A DNA stretch of 64,000 nt from Lujinxingia sediminis (GCF_004005565.1 NZ_SADD01000007.1:124001-188000), one strand, 5' to 3'. Positions 43,346 to 53,286 are shown, counted from the stretch's first letter. Notes: generated from the letters alone by a model not told the origin. Made by a program: numbers and translations.

Positions 43346-44314
43346 TTACTCTCCGAGTTTGGCCACGTGAAACATCGCCTCGCCCTGATGCACCAGGGGG
43401 TGAGTCACATGCGAGAGCACAATGCCATCAAAAGGCGCCTTCAGAGGTGCAGCGCTGGTATCAAAGGCATCGCCCACGGTGCCCAGACGCTGGCCTTTTT
43501 TCACAAAAGCTCCGCTCTCGACCTCCACACGCAGGATGCCGGCGCGACGCGCGCGCACCCAGCTCGTCTGGGAGCTCTCGCGCCTGGCTCCCGGCTCTCC
43601 GGCATCCTTAAAGGTGGTGACCCCCAGGGCCTCCAGCACGCGTTTGGTGCCCGCAAGCCCCACTTCCACCACCGGGCGGTCAAAGCGCAGCGCCTCTCCA
43701 CCTTCAAAGAGCACAATGGGGATCTTTTTCCTGGCCGCCGTCTGGCGCAACGAGCCTCGGGGGGGCGCGGCATCCATCATGACGTCGGCTCCGAAGGCCT
43801 CCAAAAGCTGGCGGGTGGGGGCGTCGCTCAAGTCGCCGCGCACATGCGGGAAGTTGTAACGCCCCACCGCCGCCGTATGCAGATCGATGCCGTGAGTGCA
43901 GCATCCCACGATCTCATCGAGAAACAGACGCGCCAGACGTCCGGCCAGGCTGCCCTTTTTGCTGCCCGGGAAGCTGCGGTTGAGATCTCGCCGGTCCGGC
44001 AGGTAACGGGACTGATTGATAAAGCCAAACACATTGACGATGGGCACCGCAATGACCGCACCACACATCTGCTTCGGATCGAGCTCATTGAGGAGCGCGC
44101 GTACAATCTCCACCCCGTTGACCTCGTCGCCGTGCAAGGCCGCGCTCACCCAGACGCGCGGGCCGGGCTCCACCCCGCGCACGATCTCCACGGGCAGGGC
44201 CAGCGGCGTCTGGGTGGGAAGCCCCCCTACCGGAATCTCCACCCGGCGCCGCTCCCCGGGCTCCACGCTCACCCCGTTGACGACCAGCGCGCGGCGCACC
44301 TTCGGCCCCGCCAT
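43346..44314 (-). CDS. succinylglutamate desuccinylase/aspartoacylase-family metallohydrolase
   Basis: A 322-residue M14-like zinc hydrolase. Metal ligands are in ALHGDEVNGVE (HxxE) and GIDLHTAA (His). RDLNRSFPG carries the substrate-binding Arg, and RPVVEVGLAG the catalytic-Glu region. The C-terminal barrel ends SHVTHPLVHQGEAMF. GGTGAG lies before the ATG at 44314, which is 13 bp after the rimK stop. In many bacteria this family sits with rimK and rimB. It may trim or process the glutamate-modified product, but the exact reaction is not known. Confidence 0.9.
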   Translation of the reverse strand: MAGPKVRRALVVNGVSVEPGERRRVEIPVGGLPTQTPLALPVEIVRGVEPGPRVWVSAALHGDEVNGVEIVRALLNELDPKQMCGAVIAVPIVNVFGFINQSRYLPDRRDLNRSFPGSKKGSLAGRLARLFLDEIVGCCTHGIDLHTAAVGRYNFPHVRGDLSDAPTRQLLEAFGADVMMDAAPPRGSLRQTAARKKIPIVLFEGGEALRFDRPVVEVGLAGTKRVLEALGVTTFKDAGEPGARRESSQTSWVRARRAGILRVEVESGAFVKKGQRLGTVGDAFDTSAAPLKAPFDGIVLSHVTHPLVHQGEAMFHVAKLGE

Positions 44315-44327
44315 GGCCAGCTCACCT

Positions 44328-45233
44328 TCAGAAATGGATCGTGTCACGGGCAGCTCCTCGGGAGACGTTCTCCTCAATGAAGGAGACGATATGACCGGCG
44401 ACATCAATGCCGGTGGTCTGCTCAATGCCCTCAAGCCCCGGCGAGGAGTTGACCTCAATGACCATGGGCCCGCGGCTGGAGCGCAGAAGATCGACACCGG
44501 CCACGCTCAGCCCCATGGTCTGCGCCGCCAGGATCGCCGTCTCGCGCTCCTCATCGCTGAGCTCGGCCACCGTGGCATAGCCGCCGCGGTGGAGGTTGGA
44601 GCGAAACTCCCCGGGCTGGGCCTGGCGCTTCATCGCCGCGACCACCTCATCGCCGACCACAAACGCGCGAATATCGGCTCCGGCCGACTCGGCGATGTAC
44701 TCCTGGAGCAGAATATTGGCGTCGAGCCCTCGAAAGGCCTCGATCACCGACTGCGCTGCCTTACGCGTCTCGGCCAGCACCACCCCGATGCCCTGGGTGC
44801 CCTCCAGCAGCTTGATCACCAGCGGCGCGCCGCCAACGGTATCGATGACGCCATCGACATCCTTGGTCGAGTGCAGAAAACCCGTCACCGGCATCCCCAC
44901 CCCGGCGCGCGCCAGCAGCTGCATCGCCCGCAGTTTGTCGCGCGAGCGCGAGATCCCCTGGGAGGTATTCGCCGAAAACACCCCCATCATCTCGAACTGG
45001 CGCACCACCGAGAGCCCGTAAAAAGTATAGGTCGCCCCGATGCGCGGGACGATCGCCTCCACATCTTTAATCTCCTCGCCGGCGAGCATCACCCGCGGGC
45101 GTTTGGAGGTAATATCCATAAAGCAGCGCAGGTAGTCGACGATCTGCACTTCGTGGCCCCGCTCCATGGCGGCCTCGCGCAGACGACGGGTGGAGTAGAG
45201 CGAGCTTTTGCGCGAGAGGATGGCGATCTTCAT
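44328..45233 (-). CDS. rimK: RimK-type ATP-grasp glutamate ligase
   Basis: A 301-residue protein, the normal RimK length. The ATP-grasp core shows [54 protein letters not shown] and the Mg-binding [13 protein letters not shown]. RimK adds glutamate residues to the C-terminus of ribosomal protein S6 and can make poly-alpha-glutamate. GGAG precedes the ATG. It is flanked by rimB (upstream) and the aspartoacylase gene (downstream) on the same strand, a conserved set for ribosome remodelling. Confidence 0.95.
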   Translation of the reverse strand: MKIAILSRKSSLYSTRRLREAAMERGHEVQIVDYLRCFMDITSKRPRVMLAGEEIKDVEAIVPRIGATYTFYGLSVVRQFEMMGVFSANTSQGISRSRDKLRAMQLLARAGVGMPVTGFLHSTKDVDGVIDTVGGAPLVIKLLEGTQGIGVVLAETRKAAQSVIEAFRGLDANILLQEYIAESAGADIRAFVVGDEVVAAMKRQAQPGEFRSNLHRGGYATVAELSDEERETAILAAQTMGLSVAGVDLLRSSRGPMVIEVNSSPGLEGIEQTTGIDVAGHIVSFIEENVSRGAARDTIHF

Positions 45234-45300
45234 GGGGTGGTGCTCCAGAATACCTTAAGGGGTTGCGCCGCTCACCTGGCGAGCGGCGAAGAGAACAAGG

Positions 45301-45765
45301 TCAGCGCCGGGGGGTGGTGCCCCCCAGAAAAGATGCGGCCGGATCGACCAGAAAACGCCCCCGGACAGCGTGACGCCCGAGCAGCATGCGAAAACCCATA
45401 TCTTTGCGATTGGTCAGCGTCAGCTCAATGGCGTAGCGCTGGCCCAGCACTTCGACCACCGGGCGAATCACCACACGAAACTCCTCGTGCCCCGAAGAAC
45501 TGCGGACCACCCGCCGATCGTAGACGGGATACTCGGCGACCGCTCCATCACGAGCGCTGCGTTGGTGCGGACGCACCTCAAAGCGCACCCAGAGCTCGTC
45601 ATCCTCAAGCTCAAAGAGTTCGATGTTTTCGGCGTGCAGAGCCGAGGTTCGCGCGCCGGTGTCGATCTTGGCCTTGATGCGCCCCAGCCCCAACTCGGGC
45701 AATCCCACCCACTCGCGCCACCCGATGATCGGGCGCGGCGCTTTCGAGCTCTTCTTATCTGTCAT
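45301..45765 (-). CDS. rimB: RimB-type retropepsin-like protease (Zn_protease family)
   Basis: A 154-residue protein starting at ATG 45765 behind GGCGAGG. IGWREWVGLPELGLGRIKAK is followed by DTGARTSALHA, the aspartic-protease-like signature of the PF05618 family, and KDMGFRMLLGRHAV near the end. In Pseudomonas the RimB protein modulates RimK-made glutamylation. The gene is 67 bp upstream of rimK on the same strand. Members were once called ATP-dependent zinc proteases, but the DTG motif points to an aspartic-protease fold. Confidence 0.9.
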   Translation of the reverse strand: MTDKKSSKAPRPIIGWREWVGLPELGLGRIKAKIDTGARTSALHAENIELFELEDDELWVRFEVRPHQRSARDGAVAEYPVYDRRVVRSSSGHEEFRVVIRPVVEVLGQRYAIELTLTNRKDMGFRMLLGRHAVRGRFLVDPAASFLGGTTPRR

Positions 45766-45923
45766 AACCTCGCCGGGGTGAACGTCAGGGATCTGGCCCC
45801 AGAATGTTGCGCGCGCGTACTTTGTCAACCATCCTCGCGCAGCGAAAGTGAATTCACCGGTGAGCGCTTTGCGCGATCCGGCACACGGACACCGCCAACC
45901 ACCCGCTAAGCCCCGGGGATACG

Positions 45924-47324
45924 ATGTCGAAACGCAACTTGCCCACCGAACTCTGGAAGCGCTTTCAAGAGGCCAAAGAGGCCCCCGCGCTGAACCTACG
46001 CGACGCCGAGGGCACCCTGCACCAGCCCACCTACTGGGAGTGGACGCGCGGGGTGCAGCGCCTGGCGATGGGGCTTGTGGACTGGGGGGTAACCCCTGGC
46101 GAGCGCATCGGATATGCAGCGCCGAACAGCGCGGCCTTGCTCGATCTGATGGTGGCAGGCTGGCTTGTGGGCGGGTGCGTGGTGCCGCTCTTGCCGGGCC
46201 AGGAGCGCCGCGACACGCTGCGGGCGCTGGCCCGCTCAGGATGCTCGGTGGTCGTGGTCAGCGATGAGGCGGAGCGCCAGCGTTTGAGGGGCCCGGGAGG
46301 CCAACTTCCCGCCGACTTAAAGTTTGTGCTCACCGAAGGTTCAGCCGACGCTGAGGCCTGCCTGGGCGTTGAGGCGCTCTCGGAGCGGGGGCGCGATCGT
46401 CTGCGCCGCGGCGGCCTCAACCTGCTGGCCGAGCGTATGTTTGCGCAGGAGGCCGACGCCCTCTCGCTCATCCTCTACGACGCCACCCCGTCTGAGACGA
46501 TGCGCGGCGCATACTTCTCTGGCGAGAAGGTGCTCTTGATGCTTGAGCGCATCGCCCACCAGATGCATCTGAACACCGAGGAGCCAGTGCGCCTGGGCGC
46601 GCTGCTCTCGTATGGCTGGCCGGGCTCGTTTTTGCTCACGATGAGCGTGCTCTACGCCGGAAAGGAGCTGGCCGTGGCCGAGTCGGCGCGCCAGCTTCAC
46701 GAGCATCTGCGCACGCTTCAGCCCACCCACCTTCTGTGCGGGCCGGCCTTCCTGGAGTCTCTGGCCACCCGCTGGCAGGAGCGTCTGGAGGCCGCCCCGG
46801 AGATTCTCAAGCAGCTCTCCGGGCCAGCGCAGGACGACGCCTCGCCATCGCGCGCGCCTCTGGGGCGCCTGCTCGGGGGGCTGGGTGAGAAGGCCACCGA
46901 CCGACTGCTCTACGCGCCGATCCGATCGGAGCTCGGAGGCAGGCTGCGCGCCATCTACGTGCCCGAGGGCCAGGCCGATCCGACCTGGCGCCAGATTCTG
47001 GAGCGCGCCGGCACCCACCTGCTGGGCTACCTGGCGCTCCCGGAGGCCGGCGTCTCCCATCTGGAGCATCCCGAGGCCGCTCGCCAGGGCTCGGCCGGAC
47101 GCCCCATCGAGGGCATCGCCACCCGCCAGGCCCACGCCCGCCAGGGCGAAGTCGGCGAGCTGTGGCTTCGAGGTGAAACCCTCTTCGATGGCTACTGGGG
47201 AGGCCCAGGCCCCCGCGAGCGCAACGAGGAGGGTTGGCTTGCCACCGGCATCCACGTGCGTCTGGAGAGTGGCTTTGCCTTTGTCGAAACCACTCCGGCG
47301 ACCGCCCCACTCACTGAGCCCTGA
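45924..47324 (+). CDS. degenerate adenylate-forming (ANL) protein, probably inactive
   Basis: A 466-residue protein with the overall N-domain layout of acyl-CoA synthetases: GLVDWGVTPGERIGYAAPNS, MVAGWLVGGCVVPLLPG, ILERAGTHLLGYLALPEAG and EEGWLATGIHV. The ATP-binding P-loop (normally YTSGTTGxPKG) is replaced by YDATPSETMRGAYFSG. The adenylate Asp in GWxxTGD is His. The protein stops where the C-terminal domain with its catalytic Lys should begin. It is full of sense codons with normal codon use, so it is not a fresh pseudogene. A binding or regulatory role is more likely than catalysis. Confidence 0.8.
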   Translation: MSKRNLPTELWKRFQEAKEAPALNLRDAEGTLHQPTYWEWTRGVQRLAMGLVDWGVTPGERIGYAAPNSAALLDLMVAGWLVGGCVVPLLPGQERRDTLRALARSGCSVVVVSDEAERQRLRGPGGQLPADLKFVLTEGSADAEACLGVEALSERGRDRLRRGGLNLLAERMFAQEADALSLILYDATPSETMRGAYFSGEKVLLMLERIAHQMHLNTEEPVRLGALLSYGWPGSFLLTMSVLYAGKELAVAESARQLHEHLRTLQPTHLLCGPAFLESLATRWQERLEAAPEILKQLSGPAQDDASPSRAPLGRLLGGLGEKATDRLLYAPIRSELGGRLRAIYVPEGQADPTWRQILERAGTHLLGYLALPEAGVSHLEHPEAARQGSAGRPIEGIATRQAHARQGEVGELWLRGETLFDGYWGGPGPRERNEEGWLATGIHVRLESGFAFVETTPATAPLTEP

Positions 47325-47437
47325 GGCGCTGCTCATACCGTTACATACACCGGTTTGCGCCCGGCAGCCCCCTCCCCTAAGATGCGCGCGGCCGCAGCCC
47401 GCGCCGACTTTGCAGACCCTCTTTGTCGAAGATCCCT

Positions 47438-47911
47438 ATGACACCCACGCATCCGCTCCTTTTGCTTCGCCTCCTCGCTCTGACCACCCTGCTGCTTATC
47501 ACCAGCGGCTGCGGCGAGCTGCTCGACGCGCTGCCCGGCACCTCGATCTCGGGTACAGTCTATGGCGAGAGCTTCAGCGCCCTCAGCTCCACGGCCGAGG
47601 TCAGCAGCGATGGCACCTACTTTCTGACCTTCTCCGACAAGGCCTCCTACAGCTGCACCTCCACCCCGCCGGGCAACTACCTGACGGTGGTCGTCGGCCA
47701 GGTAACCACCGCCGGCACGCTGAGCGCTGCGGGCAACGTCAGCTTCAACCTCGTCGAAGATGGCACCACCTTCACCGAGAGCGCGTCCGCAGGGAGCGTG
47801 ACCATCGATCGTCTGGATACCGACTTCGATCAGGTCATCGAAGGCTCGATCAACGCGGTGGGCCCCTCCAGCGATGTTGCCGGACGTTTCAGCACCCCTA
47901 TCTGCAACTGA
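47438..47911 (+). CDS. hypothetical lipoprotein
   Basis: A 157-residue protein from the ATG at 47438 (a TTG at 47423 would add five residues). The signal peptide is LLALTTLLLITSGC with a lipobox Cys. The mature part is Ser/Thr/Gly-rich and beta-like (TSISGTVYGESFSALS, GNVSFNLVEDGTTF), with two Cys (YSCTST, TPICN) that may pair. No family recognised. It is a single gene ahead of the Mrp operon. Confidence 0.7.
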   Translation: MTPTHPLLLLRLLALTTLLLITSGCGELLDALPGTSISGTVYGESFSALSSTAEVSSDGTYFLTFSDKASYSCTSTPPGNYLTVVVGQVTTAGTLSAAGNVSFNLVEDGTTFTESASAGSVTIDRLDTDFDQVIEGSINAVGPSSDVAGRFSTPICN

Positions 47912-48103
47912 TCCCACCTCTTTATAGGCGCGGTGCAAAAACCGCTAACGCGACCCCTGGCCCTATGTTTCGGCCTTGAACGCTCGCCCGAATCGCCTTG
48001 TCGGGGTCGGGGCCATCTGGCATATTTCGCGCCATTCCCGGGCGAAAGCCCGCCAGGTGCCACCACCTGAGCGTGCCCGCCTACTGAAACGATCCGAGAT
48101 GTC

Positions 48104-50902
48104 ATGACGCCGTTGCTCATCGTCTTGTTGCCCTTCGTCGGCCTGATCCTTCCGATCATTCTGGCCCGCCACAGCCACACCGCCGCCACCGTCGGTGCGC
48201 TGATCCCCACGACCCTCTCGTTTGGGCTCTTATTGAGTCTGGCCAGCGATGTCTTCGCCGGCGAGGTCTTTGTGGCGAGCTGGCCCTGGATTGAAACGCT
48301 GGGGATGAACCTCTCGTTTCGGGTCGATGGCCTGGGGATGCTCTTCGCCATCCTGATCTTGGGCATCGGCACACTGGTCGTGCTCTACGCGCACTTCTAC
48401 CTGAGCGACTCCGATCCGCGCGGGCGCTTCTTCGGCGCGCTCCTGGCCTTTATGGGCGCGATGCTCGGGGTGGTGCTGGCCGAAAACGTGCTCCTGCTGG
48501 CGTTCTTCTGGGAGATCACAAGCCTGAGCAGCTTCTTGCTCATCGCCTACTGGACCCACGTGCCCCTGGCGCGTCAGGGTGCGCGTATGGCACTGGCGAT
48601 CACGGGGATGGGCGGCCTGCTGCTCTTTGCCGGCCTGCTGCTCGTCGGCCATATCGTGGGCAGCTACGAGCTCAGCGCCATTCTTGCCAACGGCGCGCTT
48701 ATCCAGGGCCATGACCTCTACGTGCCGGCGTTGATCCTTGTGTTGATGGGGGCGTTCACCAAGAGCGCGCAGTTCCCCTTCCACTTCTGGCTTCCCAACG
48801 CCATGACCGCGCCGACGCCGGTCAGCGCCTACCTGCACTCGGCCACCATGGTCAAAGCCGGCGTCTTTTTGCTGGCGCGCATGCACCCGGCGCTGAGCGG
48901 CACGCCGGAGTGGTTCTTTATCGTCACCGGTGCCGGCCTGGTGACCCTGACCTTTGCGGCCTACGTCGCTCTCTTCAAACACGACCTCAAAGGCCTTCTG
49001 GCCTACTCGACCATCAGCCACCTGGGCCTCATCACGGTGCTCTTTGGCTTTGGCACCCCGATGGCCGCGCTCGTTGGCGTCTTCCACATCCTCAACCACG
49101 CCGCCTTTAAAGCCTCACTCTTTATGAGCGTGGGCATCGTCGACCACGAGACGGGCACCCGCGACATGCGCATCCTGGGCGGACTTCGTCACGCCATGCC
49201 CATCACCGCCACGCTTGCCACCCTGGGCGCCGCGGCGATGGCGGGCATCCCCGGCTTCAACGGGTTCATCTCCAAAGAGATGTTCTTCTACGAGTCGTGG
49301 AAGCTGCCCTTCATTGAGCAGGACTGGGTGGTGCCGGTGATCGTGACGGTGGCCGGTCTGCTCTCGATGGCCTACTCGGTGCGCCTGGTCATCGACACCT
49401 TCTTTGGTGAGGTGGGCGAGACGCCGGCCAAACCTCATGACCCGCCCTTTGGCATGTGGCTTCCGGTGGCGCTTCTGGTGACCATCTGCCTGGTGGTCGG
49501 CGTCTACCCGAGCATCGCCGAGCCCATCGTCAACGCCGCCGCCCTGGCCACCATCGGCGGGGTGATGCCCGAGGGATACGAGCACCTCTCCCTCTGGCAC
49601 GGCTTCAACGCCGCCGTCGTCATGAGCCTCATCGCCATCTTCGGCGGTGTGGCCTTCTTCACCCTGCGCTTTAAGCTCTTCGCCCTTGCCGAGCGCTACT
49701 GGCCCAACCTCCGCGGCAAACTCGTCTTCGAAGGCCTGGTCGAGCGTGTTGTCGACGCCACCCGCGCCACCACGGCCTCCCTGGAGAATGGCTCGTTGCA
49801 GCGCTACGTGATGCTGCTCATCGCCTTTGTGGTCGCCGCCGGCGCGCTGCCCTTCTTCCTCTTTGACTTTGCCCCGGGCAACCTCCCGGCCACCGAGCTT
49901 GAGCCGGTGACCATCGTGATCTTCGGCATCTTTGTGGCCGCCTGCCTTGGCGTGGTTGCCAACCACAAGCGCCGCCTCACCGCGATTGTTACCCTCTCGG
50001 TGGTCGGCCTGGTGGTGAGCCTGAGCTTCGTCAAATTCTCCGCACCCGACCTCGCGCTGACCCAGCTCTCGGTCGAGGTCGTCACGATTCTCCTTCTGCT
50101 GCTTGCCCTCTACGTGCTGCCCAAAGAGACGCCCAGCGAGGGTGGTTTTAGCCTTCGTAAAGTTCGCGACGGCATCCTCGCCACCGTCGCAGGCCTGGGC
50201 ACCGGCTGGATGAGCTACATGGTGATGACCCGTCCCCAGGACTCCATCAGCATGACCCACCTGGAGAAGGCCTATTACCCGGTGGGCGGCGGCACCAACG
50301 TCGTCAACGTCACGCTGGTCGACATCCGCGGCTTCGACACCATGGGAGAGGTGGCCGTGCTCGCGATGGCGGGCTTAGGCATCTTCGCCCTGCTCGCTCG
50401 CCTCAACCCGGAGCATATCCACGGGGTGACCCGCCGCGTGCTCGATCGTTACCCGGTGATGCTCACCTCGGCCACGCGCCCCCTGCTCAGCCTGATTCTG
50501 GTGATGGCAGTCTACATCTTCATGCGCGGTCACTACCTGCCCGGCGGCGGCTTTATCGCCGGCCTGGTCGCCACCGTTGCGTTGATCATCCAGTACATGG
50601 CCAGTGGCCAGCAGTGGTCCTCGGAGCGCATGCCCGTCAATTTCCGAATCATGGCGATTGTCGGCGTGACCATTGCGGTGCTCTCCGGGGCAACCTCGCT
50701 TGCGCTGGGCAAACCCATGATGACCATGCTCGTTCCCCTGGGTGAGCCGGGCACCGTGATGACCCTCTACTTCGACCTGGGCGTCTTTTTGGGCGTGGTA
50801 GGCGCGATGATGACCATCCTCACAAGCCTGGGTGTGTTGAGCCGCCCGGCATCGGCCGAGACCCTCGCCCACAGCAAGGAGACCAATCCATGGAAGCCCT
50901 GA
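48104..50902 (+). CDS. mrpA: Mrp Na+/H+ antiporter subunit A, fused to subunit B domain
   Basis: A 932-residue integral membrane protein of NuoL-like fold. The proton channel segment has FPFHFWLPNAMTAPTPVSAYLHSATMV-type sequence with conserved Lys and His, and LAYSTISHLGLI follows. The central part matches the MrpA-specific extension. The last 130 residues (GHYLPGGGFIAGLVATV onward) correspond to MrpB, so A and B are fused as in several proteobacterial operons. It overlaps mrpC by 13 bp. The complex exchanges cytoplasmic Na+ for external H+ and supports life in salt or at high pH. Confidence 0.95.
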   Translation: MTPLLIVLLPFVGLILPIILARHSHTAATVGALIPTTLSFGLLLSLASDVFAGEVFVASWPWIETLGMNLSFRVDGLGMLFAILILGIGTLVVLYAHFYLSDSDPRGRFFGALLAFMGAMLGVVLAENVLLLAFFWEITSLSSFLLIAYWTHVPLARQGARMALAITGMGGLLLFAGLLLVGHIVGSYELSAILANGALIQGHDLYVPALILVLMGAFTKSAQFPFHFWLPNAMTAPTPVSAYLHSATMVKAGVFLLARMHPALSGTPEWFFIVTGAGLVTLTFAAYVALFKHDLKGLLAYSTISHLGLITVLFGFGTPMAALVGVFHILNHAAFKASLFMSVGIVDHETGTRDMRILGGLRHAMPITATLATLGAAAMAGIPGFNGFISKEMFFYESWKLPFIEQDWVVPVIVTVAGLLSMAYSVRLVIDTFFGEVGETPAKPHDPPFGMWLPVALLVTICLVVGVYPSIAEPIVNAAALATIGGVMPEGYEHLSLWHGFNAAVVMSLIAIFGGVAFFTLRFKLFALAERYWPNLRGKLVFEGLVERVVDATRATTASLENGSLQRYVMLLIAFVVAAGALPFFLFDFAPGNLPATELEPVTIVIFGIFVAACLGVVANHKRRLTAIVTLSVVGLVVSLSFVKFSAPDLALTQLSVEVVTILLLLLALYVLPKETPSEGGFSLRKVRDGILATVAGLGTGWMSYMVMTRPQDSISMTHLEKAYYPVGGGTNVVNVTLVDIRGFDTMGEVAVLAMAGLGIFALLARLNPEHIHGVTRRVLDRYPVMLTSATRPLLSLILVMAVYIFMRGHYLPGGGFIAGLVATVALIIQYMASGQQWSSERMPVNFRIMAIVGVTIAVLSGATSLALGKPMMTMLVPLGEPGTVMTLYFDLGVFLGVVGAMMTILTSLGVLSRPASAETLAHSKETNPWKP

Positions 50903-51228
50903 TAGCCTCTGCCATCGCCGTTCTGGTGGCCTGTGGGTTCTACCTGGTGCTGCGCGCGCGCACCTTCCCGGTCATCATCGGCCTGGCACTCTTTTCGTAC
51001 GCCGCCAACCTCTACATCTTCTCCACCGGGCGACTGACCTCCGGGATGCCCCCGGTCTTGCAAAAAGGCGTGCCCCTTGAGGCCTACGCCGATCCGCTGC
51101 CTCAGGCCCTGATTCTCACGGCGATCGTCATCGGCTTTGCCATGACGGCCTTTATCCTGGTCCTGGCCATCAGCGGTTATGTGGAGCTTGGCACCGATCA
51201 TCTCGACGCGAAGGAGCAGAGCCGGTGA
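50890..51228 (+). CDS. mrpC: Mrp antiporter subunit C
   Basis: A 112-residue, three-helix membrane protein of NuoK type. LIGLALFSYAANLYIF-like helix 2 and PLPQALILTAIVIGFAMTAF, with the conserved DPLPQALVLTAIVI signature, identify MrpC. The ATG has AAGGAG eight bases upstream inside mrpA. The stop overlaps the mrpD start (GTGA). Confidence 0.95.
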   Translation: MEALIASAIAVLVACGFYLVLRARTFPVIIGLALFSYAANLYIFSTGRLTSGMPPVLQKGVPLEAYADPLPQALILTAIVIGFAMTAFILVLAISGYVELGTDHLDAKEQSR

Positions 51229-52787
51229 ACAACTGGATCGTCATACCTATCCTGCTGCCGATGCTCACCGCGCTTGTCTGCGCGCTGATCCCGGCCTCAA
51301 AGATCGCCATTCAGCGCACCCTCTCGCTGACCGCCTCCCTGGCCCTTATGGCCACCGGCTTCTTCATGGTCAGCCAGACGATGTCCGGCGAGATCTTCAG
51401 CTACGCGATGGGCAGCTGGTCGGCGCCTTTTGGGATTGTGGTTGTCGTCGACCGACTCTCAGCGATGATGGTCGCGCTGACCAGCGTGGTCGCCCTCTGC
51501 GTGCTGGCCTATGCCTCCCAGGGCTCCGATAAGCGCGGGCCCTACTTCCACTTCCTCTTTCAGTTTCAGGTGCTGGGGATTTGCGGGGCGTTTTTAACCG
51601 GCGATATCTTCAACCTCTTTGTCTTCTTCGAGATCCTGCTTCTGGCCTCCTACAACCTGCTGGTCTACTCCGGCGGCAAGAAGCGGCTGAAGGCGGGCAT
51701 CCATTACGTGATCCTGAACCTGGTGGGCTCGGCGCTCTTTCTGATCGGCGTGAGCACGCTCTACGGGATCACCGGCACGCTGAACATGGCTGATATGGCG
51801 ATTCAGGTCGCAGCGTTGGGCCCCGAAGATCAGGCGATTTTGCAGGCCGGTGCGCTGGTTTTGATGGTGGTCTTCGCGCTGAAAGCCGCGCTGCTTCCCC
51901 TCTACCTCTGGTTGCCCGGTGTCTACGGCGCGGCGACCGCGCCGGTGGCCGCGCTCTTTGCCGTGCTGACCAAGGTGGGGGTCTACGCCATTCTGCGTAC
52001 CTCCACGCTGATTTTCGGGCCGGAGGCCGGCGTCGGTGCCGATCTCATCGCGCCTTACCTCTTCCCGCTGGCGCTGATGACCCTCTTCTTCGGAATGGTC
52101 GGCGCGATGGGCAGCCACAGGCTGCGCCACATGACGGGCTACCTCATCATCGCCTCGCTGGGCACCATGCTGGCCAGCATCGGCCTCTTTACCCAGGCCA
52201 GCATCTCCGGCGCGCTCTACTATCTGGTGCACTCGACGCTGATCATGGCGCTCTTCTTTTTGCTCATTGAGCGCGTTTCCGCCCAGCGCGGTCCTTTCAC
52301 CGACGAGATCCGCATCGGCTGGAAGCTGACTCAGCCCACCCTGCTCGGACTGATCTTCTTCGGCGCTGCGGTGGCCGCCGCAGGCCTTCCGCCCTTCAGC
52401 GGCTTTCTCGGCAAGCTCCTGATGCTTCAGGCCGCCATCGGCGAGCCCGGCGGCTTCTGGATGTGGGCGGTGATCCTCTTTACAAGCCTTCTGGGCCTTG
52501 TTGCCCTGAGCCGCGTCGGCACGCAGGTCTTCTGGAAAGGCACCGAGATCTCCGCCGAGCGCGCCGATCAGGTCGAGCGTACCACCACTCTACAGGCCGC
52601 CCCCCTGGTCGCCATCCTGGCCATCCTGGCGGCCTACTCCGTCTTCGCCGGCCCCGTCACCAGGTACACCGACGCGGCCGCCGCCCAGCTGCTCGACCCG
52701 CAGCAGTACATTGACGCGGTGATGGTCCAACCGGCCTTCTTCCCCGACACAGGCATGAGCGATGACCTCAGCAACAAGGACCACTGA
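51225..52787 (+). CDS. mrpD: Mrp antiporter subunit D
   Basis: A 520-residue NuoM/N-like membrane protein starting at GTG 51225, overlapping the mrpC stop. FLTGDIFNLFVFFEILLLAS with the key Glu in helix 5 and LKAALLPLYLWLPGVYGAA with the essential Lys are present. PPFSGFLGKLLMLQAA marks the discontinuous helix near the C-terminus. MrpD forms a proton path in the antiporter. Confidence 0.95.
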   Translation: MNNWIVIPILLPMLTALVCALIPASKIAIQRTLSLTASLALMATGFFMVSQTMSGEIFSYAMGSWSAPFGIVVVVDRLSAMMVALTSVVALCVLAYASQGSDKRGPYFHFLFQFQVLGICGAFLTGDIFNLFVFFEILLLASYNLLVYSGGKKRLKAGIHYVILNLVGSALFLIGVSTLYGITGTLNMADMAIQVAALGPEDQAILQAGALVLMVVFALKAALLPLYLWLPGVYGAATAPVAALFAVLTKVGVYAILRTSTLIFGPEAGVGADLIAPYLFPLALMTLFFGMVGAMGSHRLRHMTGYLIIASLGTMLASIGLFTQASISGALYYLVHSTLIMALFFLLIERVSAQRGPFTDEIRIGWKLTQPTLLGLIFFGAAVAAAGLPPFSGFLGKLLMLQAAIGEPGGFWMWAVILFTSLLGLVALSRVGTQVFWKGTEISAERADQVERTTTLQAAPLVAILAILAAYSVFAGPVTRYTDAAAAQLLDPQQYIDAVMVQPAFFPDTGMSDDLSNKDH

Positions 52788-52788
52788 C

Positions 52789-53286
52789 GTGATCAGCATT
52801 CGACAACGCGTTCTGCCACAGCCCCTCTTCAGCCTGGTGTTGCTGGCGGTCTGGCTTCTGGCTCAGGGCAAGCTCGAGCTCTCCACGATCATCGGTGGGG
52901 TGGTCCTGGCGCTGGTGCTCCCCGCGCTCACCTACCGCTTTACCGATTCCTTCCCGAAGGTGCGTCGGCTCCGCCCCCTGATTCAGTACGTCGTCATCGT
53001 GATGTGGGATATCCTCGTCGCCAACCTCGTCGTGGCGCGGCTGATTCTGGGCTCAAGCCGCAAGCTCAAGCCCACCTTCCTGGAGGTGCCGGTGAAGCTG
53101 ACCAACCCTTATGCCATCACGATCTTCGCGGCCACCATCTCGCTGACCCCCGGTACGGTCTCATCGAACTTGAGCGGCGACCGCAAGACGTTGCTGGTTC
53201 ATGCGCTGACCTCCGATGACCCCGACGCCGAGATTCAGCTGATGAAGGCCCGTTACGAGGCACCGCTCTTGGAGGCCTTCCAATGA
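52789..53286 (+). CDS. mrpE: Mrp antiporter subunit E
   Basis: A 165-residue protein. GTG at 52789 has AAGGA eight bases upstream and gives the normal MrpE length; an ATG at 52762, within mrpD, would add nine residues. Two N-terminal hydrophobic helices precede LITNPYAITIFAATISLTPG-type sequence (here VKLTNPYAITIFAATISLTPG... in short form), followed by ALTSDDPDAEIQLMK. These are the hallmarks of MrpE. It overlaps mrpF by four bases. Confidence 0.93.
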   Translation: MISIRQRVLPQPLFSLVLLAVWLLAQGKLELSTIIGGVVLALVLPALTYRFTDSFPKVRRLRPLIQYVVIVMWDILVANLVVARLILGSSRKLKPTFLEVPVKLTNPYAITIFAATISLTPGTVSSNLSGDRKTLLVHALTSDDPDAEIQLMKARYEAPLLEAFQ

